This document shows, one piece after another, positions 1-9,230 of a stretch of 64,000 bases of DNA. The notes beneath the pieces are model-generated. The model did not search any database. It was not told the origin of the DNA and saw only the letters and a list, made by a program, of their open reading frames with translations. The stretch spans positions 124,001-188,000 of the forward strand of contig NZ_SOSC01000001.1 in NCBI RefSeq assembly GCF_005049285.1, written 5' to 3'. A program made the position numbers and the translations under genes. Origin of the DNA: Halorientalis salina (GTDB lineage Archaea > Halobacteriota > Halobacteria > Halobacteriales > Haloarculaceae). The first letter of the stretch is position 1. Every line of letters starts with the position of its first letter.

Positions 1-1
1 C

Positions 2-349
2 GACCCTGGCCTGATCGTCCTCGTCGCGTTGACCCTGCTCGGACTCCTGATCATCGCCGTCGACTGGCTCGCCGGCGCGATATCGGCGAAAGCGGGGGGA
101 GCGTCGACGGGCACTGCAGCCCTGGCCGGCGTCGTCGGCTTCCTCCTGTTTTTCGTCGCCGGGCCGGTCGGCATCCTCCTGGGCGTCGCCGGGGTCGTCT
201 TCCTCGCGGAGTTCAGCCGGACCGGGAACCCGACAACCAGCGGGCGGACGGCCGTCTACACGACGGTCGGGATGCTCGCCTCGACGGTCGCACAGGTCCT
301 GCTGACCGTTCTCTTCTTCATCGGATTCCTGCTCGCGATCCTCATCTGA
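2..349 (+). CDS. DUF456 family membrane protein (5' end outside window)
   Basis: The reading frame is open from base 2, so the start lies to the left of the window and only the C-terminal part (about 115 residues) is present. It holds a polar stretch (WLAGAISAKAGGAS) followed by three hydrophobic segments. That glycine- and alanine-rich pattern is typical of the DUF456 membrane family, which is common in haloarchaea and has no established function. The stop is TGA at 347-349. The next gene begins 39 bases later on the same strand. Confidence 0.75.
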   Translation, partial: DPGLIVLVALTLLGLLIIAVDWLAGAISAKAGGASTGTAALAGVVGFLLFFVAGPVGILLGVAGVVFLAEFSRTGNPTTSGRTAVYTTVGMLASTVAQVLLTVLFFIGFLLAILI

Positions 350-387
350 GGGAAAAACACCTTGCCAGTGCCCGCGAAGATCGGAGT

Positions 388-552
388 ATGGCCACCTGTA
401 CGGAGGGGGAGTGTGAGAAACGCGCGGCCGTCATGTTACACATCCCGTGGGCCGAGAACCGCCGGGTATGCCTCGGGCACGCCAGAGTCTGGTCGCAAAA
501 AGACGGGGTCGTCGCCGATCCGCTGGACGAGGCCGACGAGGAACTCCCCTAG
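388..552 (+). CDS. Small cysteine-containing protein, 54 aa
   Basis: An ATG at 388 opens 54 codons starting MATCTEGECEKRAAVMLHIP and ending at TAG 550-552. Cysteines at residues 4, 9 and 28 and histidines at 18 and 31 could make a small metal site, as in the many zinc-finger micro-proteins of haloarchaea, though the spacing is not a standard CPxCG pair. Its stop codon overlaps the stop of the convergent acetyltransferase gene through the four bases CTAG. No function is recognised. The support is the acidic haloarchaeal composition of this frame and the tight fit between its neighbours. Confidence 0.55.
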   Translation: MATCTEGECEKRAAVMLHIPWAENRRVCLGHARVWSQKDGVVADPLDEADEELP

Positions 553-1283
553 AGGGTGATCTCCATCATCACCTCGTCGACGTAGTCCCCGTCCATCATG
601 TAGTGGTCCTCGCGACGGGCTTCCTCGTGCCAGTCGTGCGTTTCGAGGAACTCGATAGCGGCCTCGTTCGACGAGGGGATGCTGTTGTAGATCTTCTCGT
701 AGCCGTGTGAGTTGGCCCACTCGAGTCCGCGCTGGAGGAGGTGGCTCCCGATCCCGTACTCGCGGTACTCGGTGAGTACGCCGACTGTCAGTTCGGCCGT
801 GTGGCTCAGTTTCTCGATTTCCGGGTGATTGAGGTGGACCCACCCGACGACCTCTCCCTCGACGCTGGCGACGAAGAACATCCGCGACTCCAGTTCGTTG
901 TGTCGGAGCAGGACCTCCTCGTGGTCGATCATGTCCGCGATACTCTCTGCGACGACGTACGACCCGTCCTCGACGACTGACCGCATCACGCCGACCAGGC
1001 CGGTGATGTCTTCCTGGCGGGCCTGCCTGATCGTGAATTCGATCTCGGCTTCCTCGTACTCCTCCTCTGCGGCCTCGTCGTACGCGATCTGCAACTGGTC
1101 GTCGTCGGTCTGGGCCAGGACGCCGTCACGGCGCAGGATCGCGACGTGGTGGCCGAACTCCCGCGGCTCCATCCCGAGCGCCTCCCGGGTGGCGTCCGGG
1201 TCGACCAGACCGTGCCTCTCGACGTACTCGTAGATGTCTTTGCGACCCCGGTGGCTGAAATCCAGTTGCTCGGTCAGCTCCAT
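549..1283 (-). CDS. HTH-GNAT fusion N-acetyltransferase
   Basis: The 244-residue protein has an N-terminal winged-helix-like part (about residues 10-70, RKDIYEYVERHG...GHHVAILRRDG) joined to a GNAT acetyltransferase domain (about 80-244). The acetyl-CoA loop is visible as YREYGIGSHLLQRG, the usual R/Q-x-x-G-x-G/A motif A. GNAT enzymes move acetyl from acetyl-CoA to an amine; the substrate here is unknown. The ATG at 1283 was preferred over a longer frame because a TATA-like TTAAGTAT lies about 25 bases upstream, giving a leaderless transcript. The helix-turn-helix part suggests DNA binding or protein contact, which is inference. Confidence 0.8.
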   Translation of the reverse strand: MELTEQLDFSHRGRKDIYEYVERHGLVDPDATREALGMEPREFGHHVAILRRDGVLAQTDDDQLQIAYDEAAEEEYEEAEIEFTIRQARQEDITGLVGVMRSVVEDGSYVVAESIADMIDHEEVLLRHNELESRMFFVASVEGEVVGWVHLNHPEIEKLSHTAELTVGVLTEYREYGIGSHLLQRGLEWANSHGYEKIYNSIPSSNEAAIEFLETHDWHEEARREDHYMMDGDYVDEVMMEITL

Positions 1284-1304
1284 GGTATGAGTTACCAGCC
1301 CACG

Positions 1305-1312
1305 ATACTTAA
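1305..1312 (-). promoter_or_regulatory. TATA-like box of the acetyltransferase gene
   Basis: TTAAGTAT on the minus strand is centred about 25 bases before the ATG at 1283. This is the spacing expected for a leaderless haloarchaeal transcript. Confidence 0.5.
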
Positions 1313-1413
1313 CTGTTGATGCAATTATAACACGGATTGTCACTCCCCGATCGGACGGATCGGGGGTTTAATTCCCACGTGTGATAGAATCCGAAATGCG
1401 GACAGCGAGACCT

Positions 1414-1800
1414 TCAGTCGATCTCACTCCGATCAGGGACGCGGGTAAGCATCGCGGCGACGTCTCTGATGTTGTGGGTGTCGAGAAGCAACTCGGCGGC
1501 TTCCCGGACGGTGAAATCTGCGTCGAGTTCGGTCCCGTAACAGCGCGTGTACAGTTCTAGATAGCCGTTCAGGGCCTCGTGGAGTTCCTCGAACTCGGCA
1601 TCGGTGAACTCGACGCCCCGGTCGTTCGCTCGGGCGTCGACGTACACCATGACCGTCGGACCGACACCTTCGCGGAGGTACGCCATCGCACGGTCCGCCG
1701 CTGGTGGGTTCGCCGGCGGCTCGAAGTCGGCACGGTCCCGGCGGTACTGCTCTACGAGCACGTCGATTCGGTTCGCGTAGGCCGAACGGCGGTTCGTCAT
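1414..1800 (-). CDS. Conserved haloarchaeal hypothetical protein, 128 aa
   Basis: Starts MTNRRSAYANRIDVLVEQYR and is predicted to be soluble, mostly helical and acidic, with no membrane segment and a single cysteine. The ATG at 1800 is 26 bases after the stop of the ETF-quinone oxidoreductase gene on the same strand, so it is probably the last gene of that operon. A longer frame to 1908 exists but overlaps the upstream gene heavily and looks unnatural (arginine- and tryptophan-rich). I recognise no domain. The position suggests, without proving, a link to electron-transfer flavoprotein metabolism. Confidence 0.7.
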   Translation of the reverse strand: MTNRRSAYANRIDVLVEQYRRDRADFEPPANPPAADRAMAYLREGVGPTVMVYVDARANDRGVEFTDAEFEELHEALNGYLELYTRCYGTELDADFTVREAAELLLDTHNIRDVAAMLTRVPDRSEID

Positions 1801-1826
1801 GTGGAATCCTTGGGACCAACCGGGTA

Positions 1827-3494
1827 TCAGCCCTGCTTGAACTCGACGCCTTTCCCGCCGGCGGGGTGGTCCCAGTCGGTGTCGGCGACGATCGCACAGG
1901 TGCCACACTCGACGCAGGGCTGGGTGTCGAGGCTGACGAGGTGTTCCTCGCTGCCGTTGGTCTTGACCTTCTCGTCGCGGTAACAGCCACCGCCAAAGTC
2001 CGTCGCGCTCACGGGGCAGGCCGACACGGCGTCGCCGCTGGCCGCGAAGGAGTTGTCGACGAGTTCGATGTGCGGATCGCCCACGTCGTAGGTCAGGTCG
2101 CCGATGCGATCGGCCAGGTCCGGGGGCTGGATCGTGTTCTCGTCGGTGACCCGATCCCCGAGCGCCTCGCCCAGCGCGGTGGGGATCGTCACGTAGGGTA
2201 GTTTCGTGTCGGGCATGATCGACATCACGAACGGTGAATTGAATCCCCGTTCGAGCACCCCCGTCTTTTCAGCGACTTTCAACCCGGCCCGCCCGAGCGG
2301 TGAGTTGACGACCCGCTCGCCCAGTTCCGTCACCCGTTCGTTCTCCCCGACGACGCTCGCGAGTTCGTACTGGGGCGGTCGGAGTTTGTCCATGACGCCC
2401 TCGGTCCGTAGCTTCTGTTCGTACAGTTCGCCGGCCGTCGACTCGTCGCCCCGAGCCTGGGCCTGTGCGAACGCCTCGGCCGCGAGCGCGCCCGCGGTGA
2501 CCGCGTGGTTCATCCCCTTGATGATGGGACCCTGGGCCTGCATCTGCCCGGCGGCGTCGCCCACGAGCATGAGACGGCCCTCGTGTGGCGAGGGATGGGC
2601 GACCTTCTTCGAGTCCGGGACGAGTTTCGCCCCGTACTCGATCTCCTCGTAGTCGTCGCCGAGCCACTGCGCCAACAGCGGATGGGTCAACAGCGCGTCG
2701 AGCAGTTCGTGGGGTTCGGCCTGCTCGGCCACCAGCGAGTCGAGGTGGAAGACGGTCCCGATCGAGAGGGTGTCCTCGTTCGTGTAGAGCAGCCCGCCGC
2801 CGCGTACGCCCTCGAAGAGATCACCCGAGAACAGGTGGGCCTCGCCCTCGTCCTCGCGAATGTCGAATCGCTCCTCGATGGCCCCTTCGGGCATGTCGAC
2901 GATGGCTTTGACCCCCTGGAACCACTCGTCGGGTTCGTCCCAGTCCATCAGCCCCGCATCCCGAGCGAGTTCGGAGTTGACGCCGTCGGCCGCGACGATC
3001 ACGTCCGCTTTGATGGGGTCGAGTTCGTCGCAGGTGACGCCGACGATTTCGCCGCCCTCCCGGAGGAGACCGTTGACCCGGACCTCCGTCAGGAGGCCGC
3101 CGCCGGTCTCCCTGGTCATCTCGTGCACCCGATCTTCGAGCCAGCCGTCCATCCGCCGGCGAAGCACCGAATCACACCACTCGGTGTCCGTGTGGTGGAG
3201 GTCGGTCATGTCCACCGTCTTCACCTTGTTTCCGGCGACGTTGTGCAGGTAGTACTCGTCGGCCGGCCGTTCGGTCGCCTCCTCCCGGAAGTTCGGGAAC
3301 AGGCCGTCGATGGTGTACGGTGCCGATTGCTCGGCGTAGATGAGTCCCCCGGAGACGTTCTTTGACCCGGCTTCGACGCCCCGCTCTAAGACGAGCGTCT
3401 CGACGCCGTTGTTCGCGAGCGTTGCCGCTGCCGCCGCGCCGCCGGGACCCGCCCCGACGACGACCGCTTCGTAGTGTTCGTAGTCGTCAGTCAT
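1827..3494 (-). CDS. fixC: ETF:quinone oxidoreductase (FixC with FixX-like iron-sulphur domain)
   Basis: This 555-residue flavoprotein takes electrons from reduced electron-transfer flavoprotein and passes them to the membrane quinone. The FAD-binding GAGPGG motif is at about residues 14-19 and a second FAD motif (VGDAAGQ) is in the middle. The C-terminus carries a ferredoxin-like domain: a lone Cys-Pro, then CVECGTC, followed by the FixX-type ending GGKGVEFKQG, so FixC and FixX functions sit in one chain as in eukaryotic ETF-QO. The ATG at 3494 overlaps the end of etfA by 8 bases, which indicates translational coupling. It is the fourth gene of the ferredoxin-etfB-etfA-fixC order. Confidence 0.92.
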   Translation of the reverse strand: MTDDYEHYEAVVVGAGPGGAAAAATLANNGVETLVLERGVEAGSKNVSGGLIYAEQSAPYTIDGLFPNFREEATERPADEYYLHNVAGNKVKTVDMTDLHHTDTEWCDSVLRRRMDGWLEDRVHEMTRETGGGLLTEVRVNGLLREGGEIVGVTCDELDPIKADVIVAADGVNSELARDAGLMDWDEPDEWFQGVKAIVDMPEGAIEERFDIREDEGEAHLFSGDLFEGVRGGGLLYTNEDTLSIGTVFHLDSLVAEQAEPHELLDALLTHPLLAQWLGDDYEEIEYGAKLVPDSKKVAHPSPHEGRLMLVGDAAGQMQAQGPIIKGMNHAVTAGALAAEAFAQAQARGDESTAGELYEQKLRTEGVMDKLRPPQYELASVVGENERVTELGERVVNSPLGRAGLKVAEKTGVLERGFNSPFVMSIMPDTKLPYVTIPTALGEALGDRVTDENTIQPPDLADRIGDLTYDVGDPHIELVDNSFAASGDAVSACPVSATDFGGGCYRDEKVKTNGSEEHLVSLDTQPCVECGTCAIVADTDWDHPAGGKGVEFKQG

Positions 3495-5157
3495 CAGTCG
3501 TATTCCCCCCATCAGCCAGCGCTTTCACGTCCAGTTCCCCTTTCTCCAGCGACTCGGTCAACTCCGGTAAGACATCGAACAGATCGCCCTCGATGAAGTA
3601 GTCCGAGAAGTCCACGATGTCCGCCTCGGGGTCGGTGTTGATGGCGATGATGGTGTCTGACTCGTCCATCCCGACCTTGTGCTGGACAGCCCCGGAGATG
3701 CCCGCCGCGATGTATACGTCGGGTTCGACCACCTGCCCGGACTCCCCGATCTGGCGGTCCATGCCGACGTACTGCTCGACGTGGCCGGCGAACTGGTAGG
3801 ACGCCGTGATGACCCCGCGGGAGAGTCCGAGGTCGGCGTCCTCGAACTGATCGACCAGGTCCAGTCCCAGTTCGATGCCTTCCGTCGGGTCGTCGCCGAT
3901 GCCGCGCCCGAGCGCGACGACGACGTCGTTGCCCGAGAGGTCGACGCCGCTGTCCAACTGGTCGAAGTCCGTCACCTCGACGCGGAACCACTCGTCGTCG
4001 AGCGGCATCTCGTGTTCGACGATTTCACCCTCGCGTTCGGGATCGGGGTCGGGCAGGTCGAAACTCCCGGGAATGACCGACGCCCCCTGCGGGTGGAACT
4101 CCCGGAACGGTTTGTCGATACAGAGGATCGTCGAGTACTCGAACCCGGAGAAGTCCGGCCGCTTCATGTGGAGGATGCGGTCGAACTCCTTCTTTTCGCC
4201 CGGCCGGCCGGTCTTGGCCGGGTTCGAGATCATCGCCGACTCGATGAACAGGTCCGAGCAGTCGCTGGCCAGTCCCGAGTCGAGTTCGCCCTGCACGAGC
4301 GCCGAGAGGTCCCGCCCGTTGTTCGTCGCCGGGAAGACCGTGTAGCGCGGCTCGTCGTAGTCGCGCCAGTCCTCCTCGGGACGGTCCGCCCGTCCGTAGG
4401 GATGTCCCGCCCCGCGTGCCATGTCACAGAAGATCTCCGTGTAGGACTTGTGGCGGAACCGCGAGAGCCGGTCGTCTTCGAGGTAGACCACCACATCCGC
4501 CCCGTAGGCGATACACACCTCGGCCAACTCCTCGACCGAGTCCCCGATGAGGACCGCGATAACCTGCTCGTCAGCATCGTATTCCTCGTTGTACTCGTCC
4601 ATCAGCCCGCGGGCTTTCCCGAGCATCTCCTTGGACACGTTGATGAGGTCGCCCTGCTGAGTCTCACAGTACACCCACATGTCCTCGTAGACGCCGTCCT
4701 CGATGGCGTGGACCCACTGCTTGTCGGCGGTCGGGTGGTCGAGGTCCGGGTGTTTCTCTTCGGGCGGAACGTACTCCAGGTCCTCGCTCTCGTCCTCGTC
4801 GCTGCCTTCGACGGAATCGATACGGCTCTCGATCTGCTCTTTGGCGGATTTGCGGTCCTTGCCGTCCTTCTCGCGTTCGAGCATGTCCCGCAACACGTCG
4901 CCGTCGTCGACCTCCCGGACCAGGTTGGCGATGTCCGCGACGGTCTGGTCCGCGAGGTCGACCTCGCTCGGGTCGACGGTCTCCTCCTCGCCGGAGAGTT
5001 TCTCGATGCGGTCCTCGATGAGCGTCTTGACAGGGACGCGGTCCTCGCCGCCCTTTTCGAGGGCGAGCATCTCTTCGAGTTCCTGGACGTCCTCGACGTC
5101 TTTGATCTTCGGCCCCAGGTCCGCGATCTCGTGGTCGGTCGGGTCGATGTCCGGCAT
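3487..5157 (-). CDS. etfA: Electron transfer flavoprotein alpha subunit with N-terminal extension
   Basis: The 556-residue protein is much longer than a usual EtfA (about 310-330). Residues from roughly 155 on are the standard ETF domain, including the FAD-binding signature around PDVYIAAGISGAVQHKVGMD and INTDPEADI. The first 120 residues hold two copies of a helical module (about 11-53 and 74-115) sharing the pattern AD...V-D...L--ML--EK-G-DR---K--IE-RI, followed by an acidic linker. EtfA/EtfB accept electrons from acyl-CoA dehydrogenases. The ATG at 5157 lies two bases past the stop of etfB. The role of the extension is unknown. Confidence 0.93.
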   Translation of the reverse strand: MPDIDPTDHEIADLGPKIKDVEDVQELEEMLALEKGGEDRVPVKTLIEDRIEKLSGEEETVDPSEVDLADQTVADIANLVREVDDGDVLRDMLEREKDGKDRKSAKEQIESRIDSVEGSDEDESEDLEYVPPEEKHPDLDHPTADKQWVHAIEDGVYEDMWVYCETQQGDLINVSKEMLGKARGLMDEYNEEYDADEQVIAVLIGDSVEELAEVCIAYGADVVVYLEDDRLSRFRHKSYTEIFCDMARGAGHPYGRADRPEEDWRDYDEPRYTVFPATNNGRDLSALVQGELDSGLASDCSDLFIESAMISNPAKTGRPGEKKEFDRILHMKRPDFSGFEYSTILCIDKPFREFHPQGASVIPGSFDLPDPDPEREGEIVEHEMPLDDEWFRVEVTDFDQLDSGVDLSGNDVVVALGRGIGDDPTEGIELGLDLVDQFEDADLGLSRGVITASYQFAGHVEQYVGMDRQIGESGQVVEPDVYIAAGISGAVQHKVGMDESDTIIAINTDPEADIVDFSDYFIEGDLFDVLPELTESLEKGELDVKALADGGNTTDD

Positions 5158-5159
5158 GG

Positions 5160-6056
5160 TCAGTCACCCCCTGCGTACGGTTTCACTTCCTCGAACACCG
5201 ATTCCATACCCGCCTCGTCGCTCGGGTCGATCATCGTCGCCTCCCGCTCGGAGGGGGCTTTCGGGATCGGATCGACGCCGGCGACGATCGTCGGCGACCC
5301 GTCGAGCCCGATGTAGTCCGGGTCGAGATTGAGGGCCTCGTGGTTCCACATCTCGAAGTGATCCCAGTCGGTCGGTTCTTTCTCGGTTTCGTCGTCGAGG
5401 TACTCCCCGAACTCCTCGGCACGGGCCTGGGTTTCCTCGCGGAGGTCCTTGTACCGGAGCCGGTGTTCGGCCGTCCGATACGTCGGTTCGAAATCGGGGT
5501 CTGCGACGACGAAACAGGGCAGCGGCGCTTCCACCGTCTCGATCTCCTTGACGTCGCCCTCGACCAGTCGCTTGGCTCGCAACGTTCGCTCCTCCTCGTC
5601 GATATCGAGCGCGATGACGTGGGTGACCAGCGGCCAGTCCATGCACCACTCCGTCTGTGGCCCGGTGTGGCCGGTCTCCCCGTCGGCGGTTTTGAACCCG
5701 GCGAAGACGACGTCGGGTTCCTCGTCGAGGTTCTCCAGTCCCGTCGCGAGCGTCATCGCCGTCGCCCAGGTGTCTGCGGCCCCCATCTCTCGATCCGAGA
5801 GCAGATACAGATCGTCGGCGTACACGTCCGCCATTCCCTCCTGGAGGACCTCCGCATACCCCGGCGGCCCCATGCTCATCAAGCTAACCGATCCCCCGTG
5901 TCGGACCTTCGTCTGGAGCGCGGCCCGGAGCGCGTGCTTGTCGTTTGGATTCATCACCGTCGGTGTCTTCCCCCGTTCGAGGTGCCCGTCCTCGTCGAAC
6001 GATACCTGTCCCTCCCTGAAGTCCGGAACGCCTTTCGTGAGAACTACTGTGTGCAT
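5160..6056 (-). CDS. etfB: Electron transfer flavoprotein beta subunit
   Basis: 298 residues beginning MHTVVLTKGVPDFREGQVSF, the typical EtfB opening, with the adenine-nucleotide-binding region TWATAMTLATGLENL and the substrate-protein recognition area near VFAGFKTADGETGHTGPQ. With EtfA it forms the soluble heterodimer that shuttles electrons from several dehydrogenases to the quinone oxidoreductase encoded two genes on. It is the first gene of the tightly packed etfB-etfA-fixC set. The start is the only sensible ATG, 153 bases downstream of the ferredoxin gene. Confidence 0.93.
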   Translation of the reverse strand: MHTVVLTKGVPDFREGQVSFDEDGHLERGKTPTVMNPNDKHALRAALQTKVRHGGSVSLMSMGPPGYAEVLQEGMADVYADDLYLLSDREMGAADTWATAMTLATGLENLDEEPDVVFAGFKTADGETGHTGPQTEWCMDWPLVTHVIALDIDEEERTLRAKRLVEGDVKEIETVEAPLPCFVVADPDFEPTYRTAEHRLRYKDLREETQARAEEFGEYLDDETEKEPTDWDHFEMWNHEALNLDPDYIGLDGSPTIVAGVDPIPKAPSEREATMIDPSDEAGMESVFEEVKPYAGGD

Positions 6057-6208
6057 AGTTACCGTGTCCTTTGACTGAACATATCTATCAGGGTCCGCCT
6101 TGTATATCGTTATTGTGTTTTATCTACAAATTCTGACGCATTACCAGTCGGACGTATCTGCCGCTACGAGTCGTCGGAGAACCGTTCGGCCCACCCGGTA
6201 TCCCATCG

Positions 6209-6544
<336 letters not shown>

Positions 6545-6631
6545 CTATCCGCTACCTCCGTAGCGACGTACTTAAACCTTTGACTGGCCCGAACTCGTTC
6601 GGCACGGATCGGTCGGGCAGTCGAGTTATCG

Positions 6632-8347
6632 CTAGGGGTGGGCGTAGTACGTCACTGTCTGATCGCCTTCGTGGGCATCGATCCTGGCGAACCCGACGCG
6701 GACGAACTGGACCATCTCGTCGGAGTCGTAGCTTGCGATGCCCGGTTCGGCGTGACCCGACACGTCGCCGTCCATCGTCCGCAACAGGACGGGCTGGCTT
6801 TCGTCGGCCGGCACCCAGTGGACGACGCTCACGTCGCCCTCCCGCACGACCTCGATGTCGTCGTCGGTGTAGGTCAGTCCCTCGTCGGTCCGACGGACGG
6901 GCCCGTATCCTTTCAGCCACACCCGTTCGCCCTCGGCCGGAACGTCGTCGGCTTCCAGTAGCACGGCGTCGCTGACCGGAATCTCCCGGGTGCCGCGGTC
7001 CTCGTGGCTGGGATGGAGCAGGGGTTCGGCCGAGTCGGGACCGCCCTCGATAGCGAACCGCTCCCCGTCCCGGACCAGGAAGCGGCGGTCGGTCTCCTCG
7101 TCGATGGCGTCCCGGTTGTTCGAGTAGATGGCCGACATCGCCAGATCGACGTTCGAGGTCGAGGTTCCGAGTTCGACCATCGCGTCGACGATCGACTGGC
7201 CGCGGATGCCGCGCCGACGCAGGCTGGCGATGGTCGGCGCGCGCGGGTCGTCCCACCCGTCCAGGTCGCCGTCCTCGATGCGTTCGATGATCGAGGACGT
7301 CGAGAGCTGCACGTCGTACTCGTCGATCTGGACGTGGCCCCAGTGGACGACCTCGGGGTACTCCCAGTCGAAGTAGTCGTAGACGAACCCCTGGCGCTTC
7401 GCGGAGTCCTGCAGGTCGATCCCGCGGATGATGTGCGTGATGCCGGTGAGGTGGTCGTCGATGCCGCTCTGGAAGTCGAGCATCGGCCAGCAGCGATAGT
7501 CTTCGGCCGCCTCGCGCGGGTGCGGCGTATCGATCATCCGGAACGCTACCCAGTCCCGGAGCGCGGGGTTCTTGTGTTCGATGTCGGTTTTGACCCGCAG
7601 GACCATCTCGCCGCTGTCGTACTCGCCGTCGACCATCGCCTCGAACTCCTCGCGACTCGTCTCGATGTCCTTCTCCCGGTGCGGGCAGGCCTCGCCGGAG
7701 TTTTTCATGTCGGAGAACTCGCCCTGCGGACAGGAACAGGTGTAGGCACCGCCCATCTCGATCAGTTCGCGGGCGTGGTCGTAGTAGGTCTCGACGCGGT
7801 CGCTGGCCTTGATGACGTCGTCCGGTTCGAAGCCCAGATAATCGATGGCTTCGAGGATCTCGTCGTATGCGTCCAGATCAGGCCGCTTGGTTTCGGGGTC
7901 GGTGTCGTCGAACCGGACGATGAACTCCCCGTCGTACAGGTCCTTGTACGTGCCAATCACGGAGGGCATGCGCGCGTGACCGAGGTGCCACGGCCCGTTC
8001 GGGTTCGGCGCGGCGCGCATTCGAACCGTCTCGTCCTCGTCGACGTTGGGAAGGTCCGGCAGGACCTGATCGTCCGCCTCGTCTTCCGCGTCGAGTTCCT
8101 CGACCAGTTCCGGTGCCAGTTCTTCGAGCCGACTACGGCGCTCCTCGGTCGACATGTCGCCGATACCCTCGACGACCGGCGCGATGACGCCGGCGATCTG
8201 GTCCCCGTGTTCGCGGAACTCGGGGTTCTCGCCCATCAGCGGCCCCATGATCGCGCCGACCTGCGGGTCGCTTCCGTGTTTGAGCGCGTTGAACAGGGCG
8301 TTTTTCTCCGCTTCTTCCCTGACTCGCTCACGAAGTTCGTCGTCCAT
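6632..8347 (-). CDS. gltX: Glutamyl-tRNA synthetase (archaeal type)
   Basis: The 571-residue enzyme attaches glutamate to tRNA. The class I signature is APNPNGPWHLGHARM (HLGH at 121-124) and the KMSKS equivalent is the relaxed VQLSTSS, both typical of archaeal and eukaryotic-type GluRS. The N-terminal about 100 residues form the acidic archaeal extension. The ATG at 8347 (MDDELRERVREEAEKNALFN) fits family members; a longer frame to 8518 is not supported. In many haloarchaea gltX directly follows idsA; here two genes on the other strand lie between them. Archaea with GatDE usually use a non-discriminating GluRS, which cannot be judged from this window. Confidence 0.93.
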   Translation of the reverse strand: MDDELRERVREEAEKNALFNALKHGSDPQVGAIMGPLMGENPEFREHGDQIAGVIAPVVEGIGDMSTEERRSRLEELAPELVEELDAEDEADDQVLPDLPNVDEDETVRMRAAPNPNGPWHLGHARMPSVIGTYKDLYDGEFIVRFDDTDPETKRPDLDAYDEILEAIDYLGFEPDDVIKASDRVETYYDHARELIEMGGAYTCSCPQGEFSDMKNSGEACPHREKDIETSREEFEAMVDGEYDSGEMVLRVKTDIEHKNPALRDWVAFRMIDTPHPREAAEDYRCWPMLDFQSGIDDHLTGITHIIRGIDLQDSAKRQGFVYDYFDWEYPEVVHWGHVQIDEYDVQLSTSSIIERIEDGDLDGWDDPRAPTIASLRRRGIRGQSIVDAMVELGTSTSNVDLAMSAIYSNNRDAIDEETDRRFLVRDGERFAIEGGPDSAEPLLHPSHEDRGTREIPVSDAVLLEADDVPAEGERVWLKGYGPVRRTDEGLTYTDDDIEVVREGDVSVVHWVPADESQPVLLRTMDGDVSGHAEPGIASYDSDEMVQFVRVGFARIDAHEGDQTVTYYAHP

Positions 8348-8519
8348 TGCCAGTCGCTTCCGCGTCGGCCCCCAAAACTCCGCCGTTCCTCGGTCGTATC
8401 TGGGGGACGCGCCGGACACCGCCTCGATCTTCGGTGGTGCTCGCGCGGTCAGGTTCCCGTCACTTCCGTTCGTGGTGACCGACAGGTTCAAAGTATTCTG
8501 TTGCATATAACGCGACACG

Positions 8520-9146
8520 ATGATGTTGCCAACGCACGCGCTTGGGGGGATGGCGCTGGGGCTCGCGGTCGGTGCAGTGGCCCCGGAGTTCGCCGGCGTC
8601 GCGCTGATCGCGGGGCTGTTCGGCGGAATCCTGCCGGATCTCGACCTGTACGCCGGACACCGTCGGACGTTGCATTACCCGGTGTACTACTCCGCGCTCG
8701 CGGCCGTCGCGTTCGTTCCGGCGCTACTCGCGCCGTCGGCGGGGACCGTCGGGCTCGCGGTCTTCTTCCTCGGAGCGGCCACCCACAGCGTCGCCGACGC
8801 GTTCGGCGGCGGGCTCGAACTGCGCCCCTGGGAAGGGACGTCCGACCGAGCGGTGTACGACCACTACCGGAATCGGTGGATCGTCCCGCGACGGTGGGTC
8901 CGCTACGACGGGTCCCCGGGCGATCTCATGCTCTCCCTGACGCTCGCTGCCCCGCTTTCCCTGGTGCTCGACGGCCTCCCGCGGTACGTCGTCGTGGCTA
9001 GTGCGGCCGTGGCAGTGCTATACGCCGCTGTCAGGCGTTTCCTCCCCGACATCGCCGAGGTGCTGATCGCCAGCCTGCTCCCGGTTCTGCCCGGACGTGT
9101 CGTTGCACGGCTGCCCGATCGGTACCTGCAGGCTCACTCGCAGTAG
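8520..9146 (+). CDS. DUF457-type membrane-bound metal-dependent hydrolase
   Basis: 208 residues starting MMLPTHALGGMALGLAVG. Conserved polar groups sit in hydrophobic segments: THALGG near the start, ILPDLD, GHRRTLHYP and ATHSVADAFGGGLELRPWE. This His/Asp pattern marks the YdjM/DUF457 family of membrane proteins, annotated as metal-dependent hydrolases and related to phospholipase C-like folds. About five membrane segments are visible. It is divergent from gltX, and a TATA-like GCATATAA lies just upstream. The substrate is unknown; a lipid phosphate is a fair guess for the family. Confidence 0.75.
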   Translation: MMLPTHALGGMALGLAVGAVAPEFAGVALIAGLFGGILPDLDLYAGHRRTLHYPVYYSALAAVAFVPALLAPSAGTVGLAVFFLGAATHSVADAFGGGLELRPWEGTSDRAVYDHYRNRWIVPRRWVRYDGSPGDLMLSLTLAAPLSLVLDGLPRYVVVASAAVAVLYAAVRRFLPDIAEVLIASLLPVLPGRVVARLPDRYLQAHSQ

Positions 9147-9230
9147 ACACAGCCCCGTCCGGCGGACGACGCGGAGCCAAAGAATCATATCATCACGGTG
9201 TCGATCTTACGACATCGACGTTCCGTAACG

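Noticed and set aside
3679-5316. Long open frame (545 codons) on the plus strand
   Set aside because: It is antisense to etfA, which has clear family motifs. High GC in third positions creates long antisense frames throughout this genome.
7004-9001. Open frame of 665 codons on the plus strand
   Set aside because: It is antisense to gltX and then out of frame with the DUF457 gene; composition is unnatural at the end.
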